A stretch of 64,000 nt of DNA. It comes from Cetobacterium sp. 8H (GTDB lineage: Bacteria > Fusobacteriota > Fusobacteriia > Fusobacteriales > Fusobacteriaceae). Under the pieces are notes generated by a model. The model worked only from the letters and a program-made list of their open reading frames with translations, did not search any database and was not told where the DNA came from. Location: positions 1,489,501 through 1,553,500 of the forward strand of contig NZ_JACHTG010000004.1 in NCBI RefSeq assembly GCF_014250675.1. The letters are read 5' to 3'. A program made the translations under genes and the position numbers. This document shows positions 35,071 to 41,251 of this stretch, piece by piece. Position 1 is the stretch's first letter. Each line of letters starts with the position of its first letter.

Positions 35071-35124
35071 CTAATATCTATGATGATGATGTAATGAATT
35101 TAAAACAACAGTTAAATTAAACAC
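35071..35124 (-). CDS. histidine leader peptide
   Basis: A 17-codon open frame starting with GTG reads MFNLTVVLNSLHHHHRY and stops. GAGGAGG is 5 bases before the start, an excellent ribosome-binding site. Four His codons in a row near the stop, a strong hairpin and then an intrinsic terminator are the parts of a classic HisL-type attenuator. When charged tRNA-His is scarce the ribosome would stall on these codons and alter folding downstream. The 375-bp gap is fully explained by this element and two divergent promoters. Confidence 0.8.
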   Translation of the reverse strand: MFNLTVVLNSLHHHHRY

Positions 35125-35152
35125 GATTTCCTCCTCAATTTATTTTTTTATA

Positions 35153-35181
35153 ATCATATACCTAATTTATATATAAGTCAA
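35153..35181 (-). promoter_or_regulatory. promoter of the histidine transporter operon
   Basis: On the minus strand TTGACT (35181-35176) and TATGAT (35158-35153) are 17 bp apart; transcription would begin shortly before the leader peptide's RBS. Confidence 0.65.
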
Positions 35182-35206
35182 GTTATTTTTTATTTGAAAA
35201 TTTTTC

Positions 35207-35235
35207 TTGAAAAAGGTTTGAAGGAAATGTAAAAT
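35207..35235 (+). promoter_or_regulatory. promoter of the small secreted-protein gene at 35284
   Basis: TTGAAA and TAAAAT are 17 bp apart, about 48 bp before the ATG. Confidence 0.55.
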
Positions 35236-35283
35236 ATAAATTGAACAATAATTTAGTAATAATAAACATTGGAGGTATAAAAT

Positions 35284-35658
35284 ATGAAAAAGTTTATTTT
35301 AGGGCTAGCAATATTAACATCAATTAGTGCTTTTGCAGGTGAAAAAGAAGATAGAGTAGAGCAGTCATTAATGACAAAGTATCCAGCAATAACTGATGGA
35401 ACAACAAGCATTAACATAAATGAGTATGATGTAGATATTCATAAGAGTAGAATAGAGATTAAAATAGAATTAAAAGGTGACAAGGACAAAGAAAGTTTTG
35501 CTAAATTAGATAAAAATAAATTAGAAACTTTGGTAAAAGATATTGTAACTTACTCTCAAAATGAGATTGGAGAAAAAGTTCCAGTTAAATTAGAGATAGA
35601 GTTAGATAGAGACATATTACCTGATGAAACTTTATATAAACACACATTTGAAAAATAA
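35284..35658 (+). CDS. small exported protein of unknown function
   Basis: A 124-residue protein with a clear signal peptide (MKKFILGLAILTSISAFAG, cut likely after AFA). The mature part of about 105 residues is highly charged and seems to be a single alpha/beta domain (EDRVEQSLMTKYPAI..., ending PDETLYKHTFEK). No family is recognised. It has its own promoter and RBS (GGAGG) and is followed by a terminator, so it is monocistronic. Periplasmic or outer-membrane-associated location is inferred. Confidence 0.75.
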   Translation: MKKFILGLAILTSISAFAGEKEDRVEQSLMTKYPAITDGTTSININEYDVDIHKSRIEIKIELKGDKDKESFAKLDKNKLETLVKDIVTYSQNEIGEKVPVKLEIELDRDILPDETLYKHTFEK

Positions 35659-35660
35659 AA

Positions 35661-35715
35661 AAATAAAAACTCCAAGTAAAGATTAATTTTTTCTTTACTT
35701 GGAGTTTTTATTTTT
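35661..35715. terminator. bidirectional terminator between two exported-protein genes
   Basis: AAAAACTCCAAGTAAAG pairs with CTTTACTTGGAGTTTTT, a 17-bp perfect stem with A/T tails both ways. Confidence 0.88.
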
Positions 35716-36204
35716 TTATTCGTATATTGCTCTAAGTTTAATTGTACCAGTATATTTAGCTGGAGTTTGATCTGGACGTGACTGAACATTTGCAGAAACA
35801 TTTAAAGTGTATTTTCCACTAGAATCAAGTGTTATAGATGGATTAGTAGGTAAATACCCACCACCAGTAGGACTACAGTTAAATGCTAAAAGTAGAGTGT
35901 CATCAGTTGACGTAGATTTTAAATCAGAATAATAAGAATAATTTCCTGCACGGTTAATACCAGAGAAAGAAATTTTTACATTTGAATCTGGATGCCCCTC
36001 TATTGAAAAACTTGAAAAGGCTCCAGCACTAGGAGCTCCTGGAAGAACTTTTCCAAAATTAAGATCACCATTAGATATTACAGTTAATGGCTGAATAACT
36101 GTAGCAGTAACGTTCATATTCGCTTCAGAATTTCCACTAGAAATCTCATTTGCAAATGTTGTCATTGCAAAAAGAGTAAATAAAAATAATATATTTTTTT
36201 TCAT
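35716..36204 (-). CDS. DUF4402-type secreted protein under c-di-GMP riboswitch control
   Basis: A 162-residue exported protein. The signal peptide is MKKNILFLFTLFAMTTFAN. The mature part has the beta-rich DUF4402 pattern: VTATVIQPLTVISNGDLNFGKVLPG at the start, FSIEGHPDSNVKISFSG in the middle, and a C-terminal KYTLNVSANV...YTGTIKLRAIYE. Proteins of this type are often pilus- or surface-associated. Control by a c-di-GMP aptamer (36258-36322) with a terminator fits an adhesion or biofilm role; that role is inferred. Confidence 0.8.
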   Translation of the reverse strand: MKKNILFLFTLFAMTTFANEISSGNSEANMNVTATVIQPLTVISNGDLNFGKVLPGAPSAGAFSSFSIEGHPDSNVKISFSGINRAGNYSYYSDLKSTSTDDTLLLAFNCSPTGGGYLPTNPSITLDSSGKYTLNVSANVQSRPDQTPAKYTGTIKLRAIYE

Positions 36205-36220
36205 AATCCCCTCCTAAAAA

Positions 36221-36262
36221 TAAAAAAACCCGTTACATTGCTCTGAATCAGAGTTAATGCAA
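36221..36262 (-). terminator. expression-platform terminator of the c-di-GMP riboswitch
   Basis: On the minus strand TTGCATT..CTCTG pairs with CAGAG..AATGTAA and is followed by GGGTTTTTTT. It begins inside the last aptamer bases (GTTGCA), so aptamer closure and terminator formation may compete. Confidence 0.75.
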
Positions 36263-36322
36263 CTGGCTGTCATTTTAAAGACCCTATAGTTTTGCGTCAT
36301 AAAGTTTCCCTTATTTTGCCTT
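36258..36322 (-). ncRNA. c-di-GMP-I (GEMM) riboswitch aptamer
   Basis: On the minus strand the conserved blocks appear in order: GGCAAA, a short hairpin closed by a GGAAAC tetraloop (GNRA type), GACGCAAAACTATAGGGTC, then ATGACAGCCAGTTGC. These match the clostridial form of the GEMM-I consensus almost fully. It lies between a promoter and a DUF4402 gene. A bidirectional folding and Rfam RF01051 search was not run. Confidence 0.85.
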
Positions 36323-36335
36323 GTATTTTATATAA

Positions 36336-36364
36336 ATAATACTGTAATTTTGGACTAATGTCAA
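36336..36364 (-). promoter_or_regulatory. promoter of the c-di-GMP-regulated gene
   Basis: On the minus strand TTGACA and TATTAT are exactly 17 bp apart; transcription would start about 10 bases before the aptamer. Confidence 0.7.
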
Positions 36365-36442
36365 GTATTAATTCCAAAAAAAGAAAAAAATTAAACTGAG
36401 ATTAACATTTAAAATATATATGTTAAAAAACAATATATATTA

Positions 36443-36474
36443 TTGAAAAATTATATTTTAAGTGTTAATATAAT
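36443..36474 (+). promoter_or_regulatory. promoter of the TonB receptor operon
   Basis: TTGAAA is followed after 17 bp by TAATAT (or after 20 bp by TATAAT), just upstream of the cobalamin riboswitch. Confidence 0.55.
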
Positions 36475-36496
36475 ATATTGTGTAAGAAAAAAGAAG

Positions 36497-36623
36497 TTTT
36501 AATATGGAAATATGGTTGAATCCCATTACGGCCCCGCCACTGTAAAATTGACGAAAGCACGAAATCTCACTGAGGAAACTTGGGAAGAGGTGTAAGTAGG
36601 ATGAGATGAGTCAGGATACTTTT
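36497..36623 (+). ncRNA. cobalamin riboswitch upstream of the TonB receptor
   Basis: The core blocks GGTTGAATCCC, GCCCCGCCACTGT, GGGAAG, AAGTAGGATGA and the B12 box GAGTCAGGATAC are in the right order. No intrinsic terminator lies between the B12 box and the ATG at 36649, and the SD (GAGGGAGG) follows within 20 bases, so control is probably at translation initiation. It predicts that the receptor is made when cobalamin is scarce. Confidence 0.9.
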
Positions 36624-36648
36624 AAAACATAACTTCGAGGGAGGAAAA

Positions 36649-38694
36649 ATGAACAAAAGAGCATTAATATTTTTATCATTGGTTTCTTTTTTAACTACGT
36701 ATTCAATAACAGAAAAGAATTCAATAAAATTAGAGGACAGTGTGGTGTCAACAGAAAATTTTGAAACAACAGTGAGAGACACACCATCAAATGTAAGTAT
36801 TGTAACTTCAAATGAGATTCAAGAGAGTGGAGCTAAGGATTTAGTAGATGTTTTAAGAACAGTTCCAGGAATAAGAGTTACAAGATATGCAGGGACAATA
36901 AAGTTTGATATAAGAGGATTAAATTCTATGTATAGTGATAGAAACTCGTTGATAACTTTAGATGGGGTTCCAGTATCAGCTAGTCAAATATCAAACTTAC
37001 CTCTATCAATGATAGAAAGAATTGAGGTTATCCCAGGTGGTGGAAATATTTTATATGGGGATAAAGCAATAGGTGGAGTTGTTAATGTACTTACAAAAAA
37101 TGTTGAAAATGAAAAAAATTATGGAACAGTTTTTAGTGAATATGGAAGTTATACTAGTAGAAAACTAGGATTTAACTACGGAACAAAAATAACAAATAAA
37201 TTTTTAGCAGAGATAGGTTATATAAAAAACGATAATAATGGTTGGAGAGATCATGAAGATTTTAGAAACAGTTCTTTAAATTTTAAAGGGAAATATCTTT
37301 TAGAAAATGGAGATATTGAATATAAATATACATATAATGAGGATAAAAATTTAGCAGGAGTGGCTGTTCCAAGATATGTATCTGAAAATGATAGAAAAGA
37401 TCCAGGTAAAATATCAGGATCTAAATACCGTTCTAATGACAACTATTTAAAATATATTAAGCATTTATCAGATAAAACAGAAGTTTTATTATTTGGAAAC
37501 TATTATGAAATAGAAAATGATAATTATAGTAGAAAGAATGGAAGTAACTATTACGGAACTTTTAAAAGAGATGGTGATGACGAAAGAAAATATCTAAAAG
37601 CTCAATTAAAACATAACTATTCAGATGAAAATTACTTTATTTTAGGAATGGACTATTTAGATGAAGCATTTAAACCATATTCTGTTGGGAATACTTATAA
37701 TTCATCTGTCAGTGGAGTTGGTCCTAACGGGAATATAGTAACAGCAGGAAAAAATATTGAAACTGGTGATTCAAGTAAAGAGAACATAGGATTATTCTTA
37801 ACAAATAAATATCAATATGAGAAAATACAGTTTAGACAGGGTGTTAGATATGATAGAGCTAAGTATGATTTTTATTGGAGAAATGGAAAATTAAACAGTT
37901 GGGAAAAAATAGGAACTCGAGACGATGCTGAATATGAAAATCTTTCATATGAATTAAGTGCAAATTATTTATACTCAGAAACTGGTTCAACATACCTATC
38001 ATATAATAGAGCTTTTAGAACACCTACAGCTTCTGAAATGAGGTATACAAAAAATTCTGAGAAATTGCATTCTCAGATTCAGGATACTATAGAAGTTGGA
38101 GTAAAAGATTTTTTAAACGATACTTATATTTCAACATCAGCCTTTTATAAAAAAACTTATGATGAGATTTATTCAGCAATCCCACCAGAATTTTCAGGTA
38201 TGGTAAACTACAATATTGGAACTACTGAAAGAGTAGGTTTTGAAGGAGTCATGGAGCATTATATAGATAAGTTAACTTTAAAATCATCAGTAACATATAT
38301 AAAAGCTAAAATAATAGATGGAGAATATTCAGGATCTGAAATTCCAAGTGTACCTAATTGGAAGTTGACTGCAGGCTTGAAGTATGATTTAACAGAAAAG
38401 ATTTCAATAAGTGGAGATGTACTTTATTACAGTAGTTCTTATGACTTGGATGACTTAAGTAATGAGAGAGAAAAAAATTCTGGCGAGTATGTAACTGTAG
38501 ATCTATCAGCATACTATAAATTAACAACTGATTTTATGTTAACTGCTAGAATAGAGAATCTATTTGATAAGAAATATGATGAGTATGCAGGATATTGGGA
38601 TGACACTTATGAAAATGGTCAAAGTATTGAGAGAAGACAATATTATCCAGCTATTGGAAGGACGATTACAGTTGGAGCAACATACACTTTTTAA
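36649..38694 (+). CDS. TonB-dependent outer-membrane receptor, probable cobalamin/cobinamide uptake (BtuB-like)
   Basis: A 681-residue receptor with a signal peptide (about residues 1-20), an unusually N-terminal TonB-box-like region, a plug domain (NVSIVTSNEIQESGAKDLVDVLRTVPG... IERIEVIPGGGNILYGDKAIGGVVNVLT, residues about 45-165) and a 22-strand-type barrel. The last residues are alternating and end in Phe (TVGATYTF), the BAM signal. A cobalamin riboswitch directly upstream indicates a corrinoid substrate. This suits the cell's need for adenosylcobalamin in KamDE. No BtuCDF genes are in the window. Confidence 0.9.
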   Translation: MNKRALIFLSLVSFLTTYSITEKNSIKLEDSVVSTENFETTVRDTPSNVSIVTSNEIQESGAKDLVDVLRTVPGIRVTRYAGTIKFDIRGLNSMYSDRNSLITLDGVPVSASQISNLPLSMIERIEVIPGGGNILYGDKAIGGVVNVLTKNVENEKNYGTVFSEYGSYTSRKLGFNYGTKITNKFLAEIGYIKNDNNGWRDHEDFRNSSLNFKGKYLLENGDIEYKYTYNEDKNLAGVAVPRYVSENDRKDPGKISGSKYRSNDNYLKYIKHLSDKTEVLLFGNYYEIENDNYSRKNGSNYYGTFKRDGDDERKYLKAQLKHNYSDENYFILGMDYLDEAFKPYSVGNTYNSSVSGVGPNGNIVTAGKNIETGDSSKENIGLFLTNKYQYEKIQFRQGVRYDRAKYDFYWRNGKLNSWEKIGTRDDAEYENLSYELSANYLYSETGSTYLSYNRAFRTPTASEMRYTKNSEKLHSQIQDTIEVGVKDFLNDTYISTSAFYKKTYDEIYSAIPPEFSGMVNYNIGTTERVGFEGVMEHYIDKLTLKSSVTYIKAKIIDGEYSGSEIPSVPNWKLTAGLKYDLTEKISISGDVLYYSSSYDLDDLSNEREKNSGEYVTVDLSAYYKLTTDFMLTARIENLFDKKYDEYAGYWDDTYENGQSIERRQYYPAIGRTITVGATYTF

Positions 38695-38709
38695 TGAGGA
38701 GAAAATATT

Positions 38710-39240
38710 GTGATTAAGTTGAGAAAGATATTAGATAAAGCATATGAAGATATAAATAGATTAAATTTAAAAAAAAGATGTAATCAATTTTCTAATTTAA
38801 ATGGATGTTGCAAATGGGATTATTCACTTATATCTTCTGAAGAAGAGTCTGAAATTAGTGATTTTTTAGAAAAAAATATTGAAATTTATGAAAAAGTAAT
38901 TGAAAATAAAAAAAATGAAAGCACTTGCTATTTTCATGATAAAATAAATAAAAAGTGTTTGATAGAAAAAGTAAGACCAATTTGTTGCAGATATATATCT
39001 TATAAAATTTATGAAAAAGAGGATTGTTTTAAAAGTTGTTCTCCGACAAATCCATGTCAAAAAGAAAAATCTACAGTTATTTCAGTCTCAAAAGAAGATG
39101 TGTATGTAGAAAGTGAGTATATAAAATATATAATTTTAAATAATGAAAAAATCTATTTTATAGATGATAAATCTATTCCAGAGTATGTGGAATATAAAAA
39201 AAATCAAAATATTAAGTTAAGTAAAGTTATAAATAAGTAA
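38710..39240 (+). CDS. Cys-rich protein, YkgJ-like, cotranscribed with the TonB receptor
   Basis: A 176-residue cytoplasmic protein with at least 11 Cys: CNQF..GCCKWD near the N-terminus, then CYFHD, KKCLIEKVRPICCRYI and ENCF/CSPTNPC-like groups. The spacing recalls the YkgJ/CxxCxxCC zinc- or iron-binding family, though the match is loose. It starts with GTG 15 bp after the receptor (SD GAGGAG overlapping the receptor stop), so it belongs to the B12-riboswitch operon. A role in metal or corrinoid handling is inference. No signal peptide. Confidence 0.7.
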   Translation: MIKLRKILDKAYEDINRLNLKKRCNQFSNLNGCCKWDYSLISSEEESEISDFLEKNIEIYEKVIENKKNESTCYFHDKINKKCLIEKVRPICCRYISYKIYEKEDCFKSCSPTNPCQKEKSTVISVSKEDVYVESEYIKYIILNNEKIYFIDDKSIPEYVEYKKNQNIKLSKVINK

Positions 39241-39241
39241 T

Positions 39242-39278
39242 AAAAAAACTGCAGATATGGGAGTCTGCAGTTTTTTTA
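39242..39278. terminator. terminator after the TonB receptor operon
   Basis: AAAAAAACTGCAGA pairs with TCTGCAGTTTTTTT around an 8-base loop; the symmetric tails let it stop transcription from either side. Confidence 0.85.
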
Positions 39279-39330
39279 ATTTGTTTGTTTGTTTTTGTTT
39301 TTTATGAGGAAAATTATTAGTGTTTTGGTA

Positions 39331-39386
39331 AATAAAAAAATCTAATAAAAATTAAAAGAAAATAACCCCTTTTAGTTTTTATTAGA
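39331..39386 (-). terminator. terminator of the orphan cobalamin-riboswitch transcript
   Basis: On the minus strand TCTAATAAAAACTAAAAG pairs with CTTTTAATTTTTATTAGA (one mismatch) and is followed by TTTTTTTATT. It closes the riboswitch transcript about 100 bases after the B12 box, before any gene. Confidence 0.75.
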
Positions 39387-39395
39387 AATTTATAT

Positions 39396-39431
39396 TTTAA
39401 TATTAATTATGCATATATAATTAATATTAAA
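39396..39431. repeat. perfect A/T inverted repeat
   Basis: TTTAATATTAATTAT and ATAATTAATATTAAA are exact 15-bp arms around a 6-base loop, between the riboswitch and its terminator. A second 10-bp stem (TTTATTTTTC/GAAAAATAAA, 39441-39466) adjoins it. In RNA both would be stable parts of the orphan transcript. Confidence 0.7.
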
Positions 39432-39480
39432 TATGATTCCTTTATTTTTCTCCCGTGAAAAATAAAAACTAAATTTTAAA

Positions 39481-39620
39481 TAAGTCTCCTGACTTAGCTT
39501 CATCCTACCTCTAACCCTTCCCAGATTTCTCCAGTGGTTGCTAGTTTCGTCCACAATACAGTAGCTTGGGGCTGCGTGGGATTCACACCCACATTCCTTT
39601 ATTAAGCCTTTCGGCATTTA
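39481..39620 (-). ncRNA. orphan cobalamin riboswitch on the minus strand
   Basis: On the minus strand the consensus blocks appear in order: GCCGAAAGGC hairpin, GGGTGTGAATCCC, GCAGCCCCAAGCTACTGT, CCACTGG, CTGGGAAGG, GGTAGGATGAAG and the B12 box AAGTCAGGAGACTT. No gene follows: two A/T hairpins and an intrinsic terminator come next, then the convergent terminator of the TonB operon. The 484-bp gap therefore appears to hold a self-contained cobalamin-responsive RNA of about 290 bases. Confidence 0.85.
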
Positions 39621-39634
39621 AAATATCTAGTATT

Positions 39635-39664
39635 AAAATAACATATTTATACCTATTTTGTCAA
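39635..39664 (-). promoter_or_regulatory. promoter of the orphan riboswitch RNA
   Basis: On the minus strand TTGACA (39664-39659) is followed after 17-18 bp by TTATTT/TATTTT, a moderate -10, a short distance before the aptamer. Confidence 0.55.
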
Positions 39665-39678
39665 CAAATATATTAAAT

Positions 39679-39722
39679 AAAAAAAGTATACCTAAATATA
39701 TTAATTTAGTTATACTTTTTGA
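39679..39722 (-). terminator. terminator after the hypothetical gene at 39725
   Basis: AAAAAGTATA and CTAAAT on one side pair with ATTTAG and TATACTTTTT on the other; A/T tails on both sides. It insulates the orphan riboswitch RNA from the gene upstream of it. Confidence 0.75.
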
Positions 39723-39724
39723 AT

Positions 39725-40096
39725 TTATTTATTAAAAAATATATACTCTAAAGAGATCGGAGTGTTATCCTTTCCACATATAACTTTAAAAGTACCTAAA
39801 AAATTTAATTTTGGATTAGTTTTGAATCCGAAATCAAGAGGAGGTCTAGTTCCACAAAATTCATTATAATAAGGATTTATAAAAGTGATATGAAAATAAC
39901 GATTTCCATCTTCATCTTCACTACCTTTAGACAAAAAATTAGAATATTTTACCCCAGGAACAGACTGAAAAGATATAGTGATGTTAGTTTTATTATTAGG
40001 AAGACTGATTTGGATAATGCTATCATTATTTAAATCTTGGATAAGATTTTGCTCAATAACATTTAAAGATTTACTACCGCTTAAAAAAAAGTTCAT
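39725..40096 (-). CDS. hypothetical protein
   Basis: A 123-residue protein without signal peptide or membrane segment. The sequence alternates polar and hydrophobic residues in a beta-rich way (IIQISLPNNKTNITISFQSVPGVKYSNF, then RYFHITFINPYYNEFCG). It has two Cys and no motif I recognise. RBS GGAGGCA precedes the ATG, and a terminator follows the stop, so it is probably a real monocistronic gene. Function unknown. Confidence 0.6.
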   Translation of the reverse strand: MNFFLSGSKSLNVIEQNLIQDLNNDSIIQISLPNNKTNITISFQSVPGVKYSNFLSKGSEDEDGNRYFHITFINPYYNEFCGTRPPLDFGFKTNPKLNFLGTFKVICGKDNTPISLEYIFFNK

Positions 40097-40254
40097 AAAA
40101 TGCCTCCTATAATTTAAAATCTATAAATATATAGATATTAATATATTATACTATATTTTTAATAAAAATGGAAAAGTTTGTTGAAACATTTATTTACAAA
40201 AGAAAATTTTAGAGATAGAATAGAATAAAAAAATAAGGTTAAAGGAGAAAAAAT

Positions 40255-40734
40255 ATGGGACTAAATATAAATAAAACATTAAATGGATTGGAAGAAGGAG
40301 TTTGGGAGTATTATTATGAAGATGGAAGTGTTAGTTCTAAAGGAGAATATACACAAGGAAAAGAAACTGGGCTGTGGAAATATTTTTACGAAAATGGAAA
40401 TATTAGTTTGGAAGGAAATTATATAAACGGTGAACAAGAAGGTGAATGGAAACACTATCATGAAAACGGAACTTTATTTTTTAAAGGCGACTACATTAAG
40501 AGCAAGGAGAGTGGAGCATGGGAGTATTTTGATGAAAATGGGAAATTAGATTCTAAAGGAGCATTTGTAAAAGGTGAACAAGATGGTCTATGGATATATT
40601 ACTATGAAAATGGAAATGTTGAATATAAAGGTGTTTATAAAAATGGAATCTCAGATGGAGTTTGGGAGTATTTTGATGAAAATGGGAATTTAGAGTATAA
40701 AAAAATATATATTAACGGAATAGAGCAACTGTAA
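40255..40734 (+). CDS. MORN/YwqK-like repeat protein
   Basis: A 159-residue protein built from about six repeats of roughly 23 residues with the pattern G.W.YYYENG.....G.Y, the MORN_2 (YwqK-type) repeat. There is no signal peptide. Proteins with this repeat are sometimes labelled antitoxins (YwqK), but no toxin gene is next to it, so I would not carry that name over. The repeats are likely a beta-sheet binding surface. RBS AAAGGAG precedes the ATG, and a terminator follows. Confidence 0.8.
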   Translation: MGLNINKTLNGLEEGVWEYYYEDGSVSSKGEYTQGKETGLWKYFYENGNISLEGNYINGEQEGEWKHYHENGTLFFKGDYIKSKESGAWEYFDENGKLDSKGAFVKGEQDGLWIYYYENGNVEYKGVYKNGISDGVWEYFDENGNLEYKKIYINGIEQL

Positions 40735-40735
40735 T

Positions 40736-40766
40736 AAAAAAACCTTAAAAAAGAAAAAGGTTTTTC
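40736..40766 (+). terminator. terminator after the MORN-repeat gene
   Basis: AAAAACCTT pairs with AAGGTTTTT around an A-rich loop. Confidence 0.65.
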
Positions 40767-40830
40767 CAGTTAAATTTGTATATTAAAGTATATAAATAAA
40801 TTTTACTGAATTAAAAAGCGAGGTGTTAAT

Positions 40831-41052
40831 ATGGAAAATAAAGAAAAATTAGAAAAATTAAAAGAAGAAGCCAAAGAATCTTTAAAAAAAGATGAGCCTG
40901 TAAAAAAAGAAGAAGTTGATGATTTCTGGGATAGATTTAAAAAATTAGAAAAGAATTATAAAGATAATTTTGATAGATTGATTGCTGCAGAGTTATTAGA
41001 CATAAAGATGTTGATATTTGAAATAGAAGAAAAGTTTAAAGATAGAAAATAA
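40831..41052 (+). CDS. small charged coiled-coil protein
   Basis: A 73-residue, highly charged, probably all-helical cytoplasmic protein (EKLKEEAKESLKKDEPVKKEEVDDFWDRFKKLEKNYK). The Glu/Lys alternation suggests a coiled coil or a single long helix. RBS CGAGGTG lies 8 bases before the ATG. No family is recognised. Codon use and a following hairpin make a real gene likely. Confidence 0.6.
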   Translation: MENKEKLEKLKEEAKESLKKDEPVKKEEVDDFWDRFKKLEKNYKDNFDRLIAAELLDIKMLIFEIEEKFKDRK

Positions 41053-41129
41053 ATAAAGAAGGAGAATATTGAGTCTTCTTCAAGGTTTATGTAAACTCTA
41101 AAAATTAGAGTGATAATTTATATTTTTTA

Positions 41130-41155
41130 GGGATGGTTTTTTAAAAAGCCATCCC
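41130..41155 (+). terminator. hairpin after the small charged protein
   Basis: GGGATGG and CCATCCC flank TTTTTTAAAAAG, which itself can pair, giving a very long stem. The following tail is only moderately T-rich, so termination is likely but not certain. Confidence 0.55.
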
Positions 41156-41191
41156 ATAAAATTTTGTTTTAAAGACCCTGTTTCTTTTCAT

Positions 41192-41241
41192 AAAAAAACC
41201 TCCAAGTCAGATAATTTAATATTACCTCAACTTGAAGGTTT
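41192..41241 (-). terminator. terminator after the beta-propeller/PHP gene
   Basis: On the minus strand AAACCTTCAAGT pairs with ACTTGGAGGTTT (one wobble) and a run of T's follows. Confidence 0.7.
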
Positions 41242-41251
41242 ACACAAATTT

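Noticed and set aside
35071-35094. Plus-strand ATG repeats (ATGATGATGATG then TAA) as a small gene
   Set aside because: The frame closes at once. On the other strand the same bases are four His codons in a frame with a strong RBS, followed by attenuator hairpins, which is the better explanation.
39390-39617. A 75-codon minus-strand open frame starting MPKGLIKECGCESHAAPSYC
   Set aside because: It lies across the conserved blocks of the cobalamin riboswitch and its hairpins, has no ribosome-binding site of its own that fits, and its sequence is explained fully by the structured RNA.
40255-40734. MORN-repeat protein as antitoxin of a toxin-antitoxin pair
   Set aside because: The YwqK label is attached to the repeat type, but no toxin-like gene is adjacent and a terminator follows directly.
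41130-41155. The long GGGATGG/CCATCCC hairpin as a structured regulatory RNA
   Set aside because: It stands alone after a gene's stop codon without other conserved blocks, which fits a terminator or processing hairpin.
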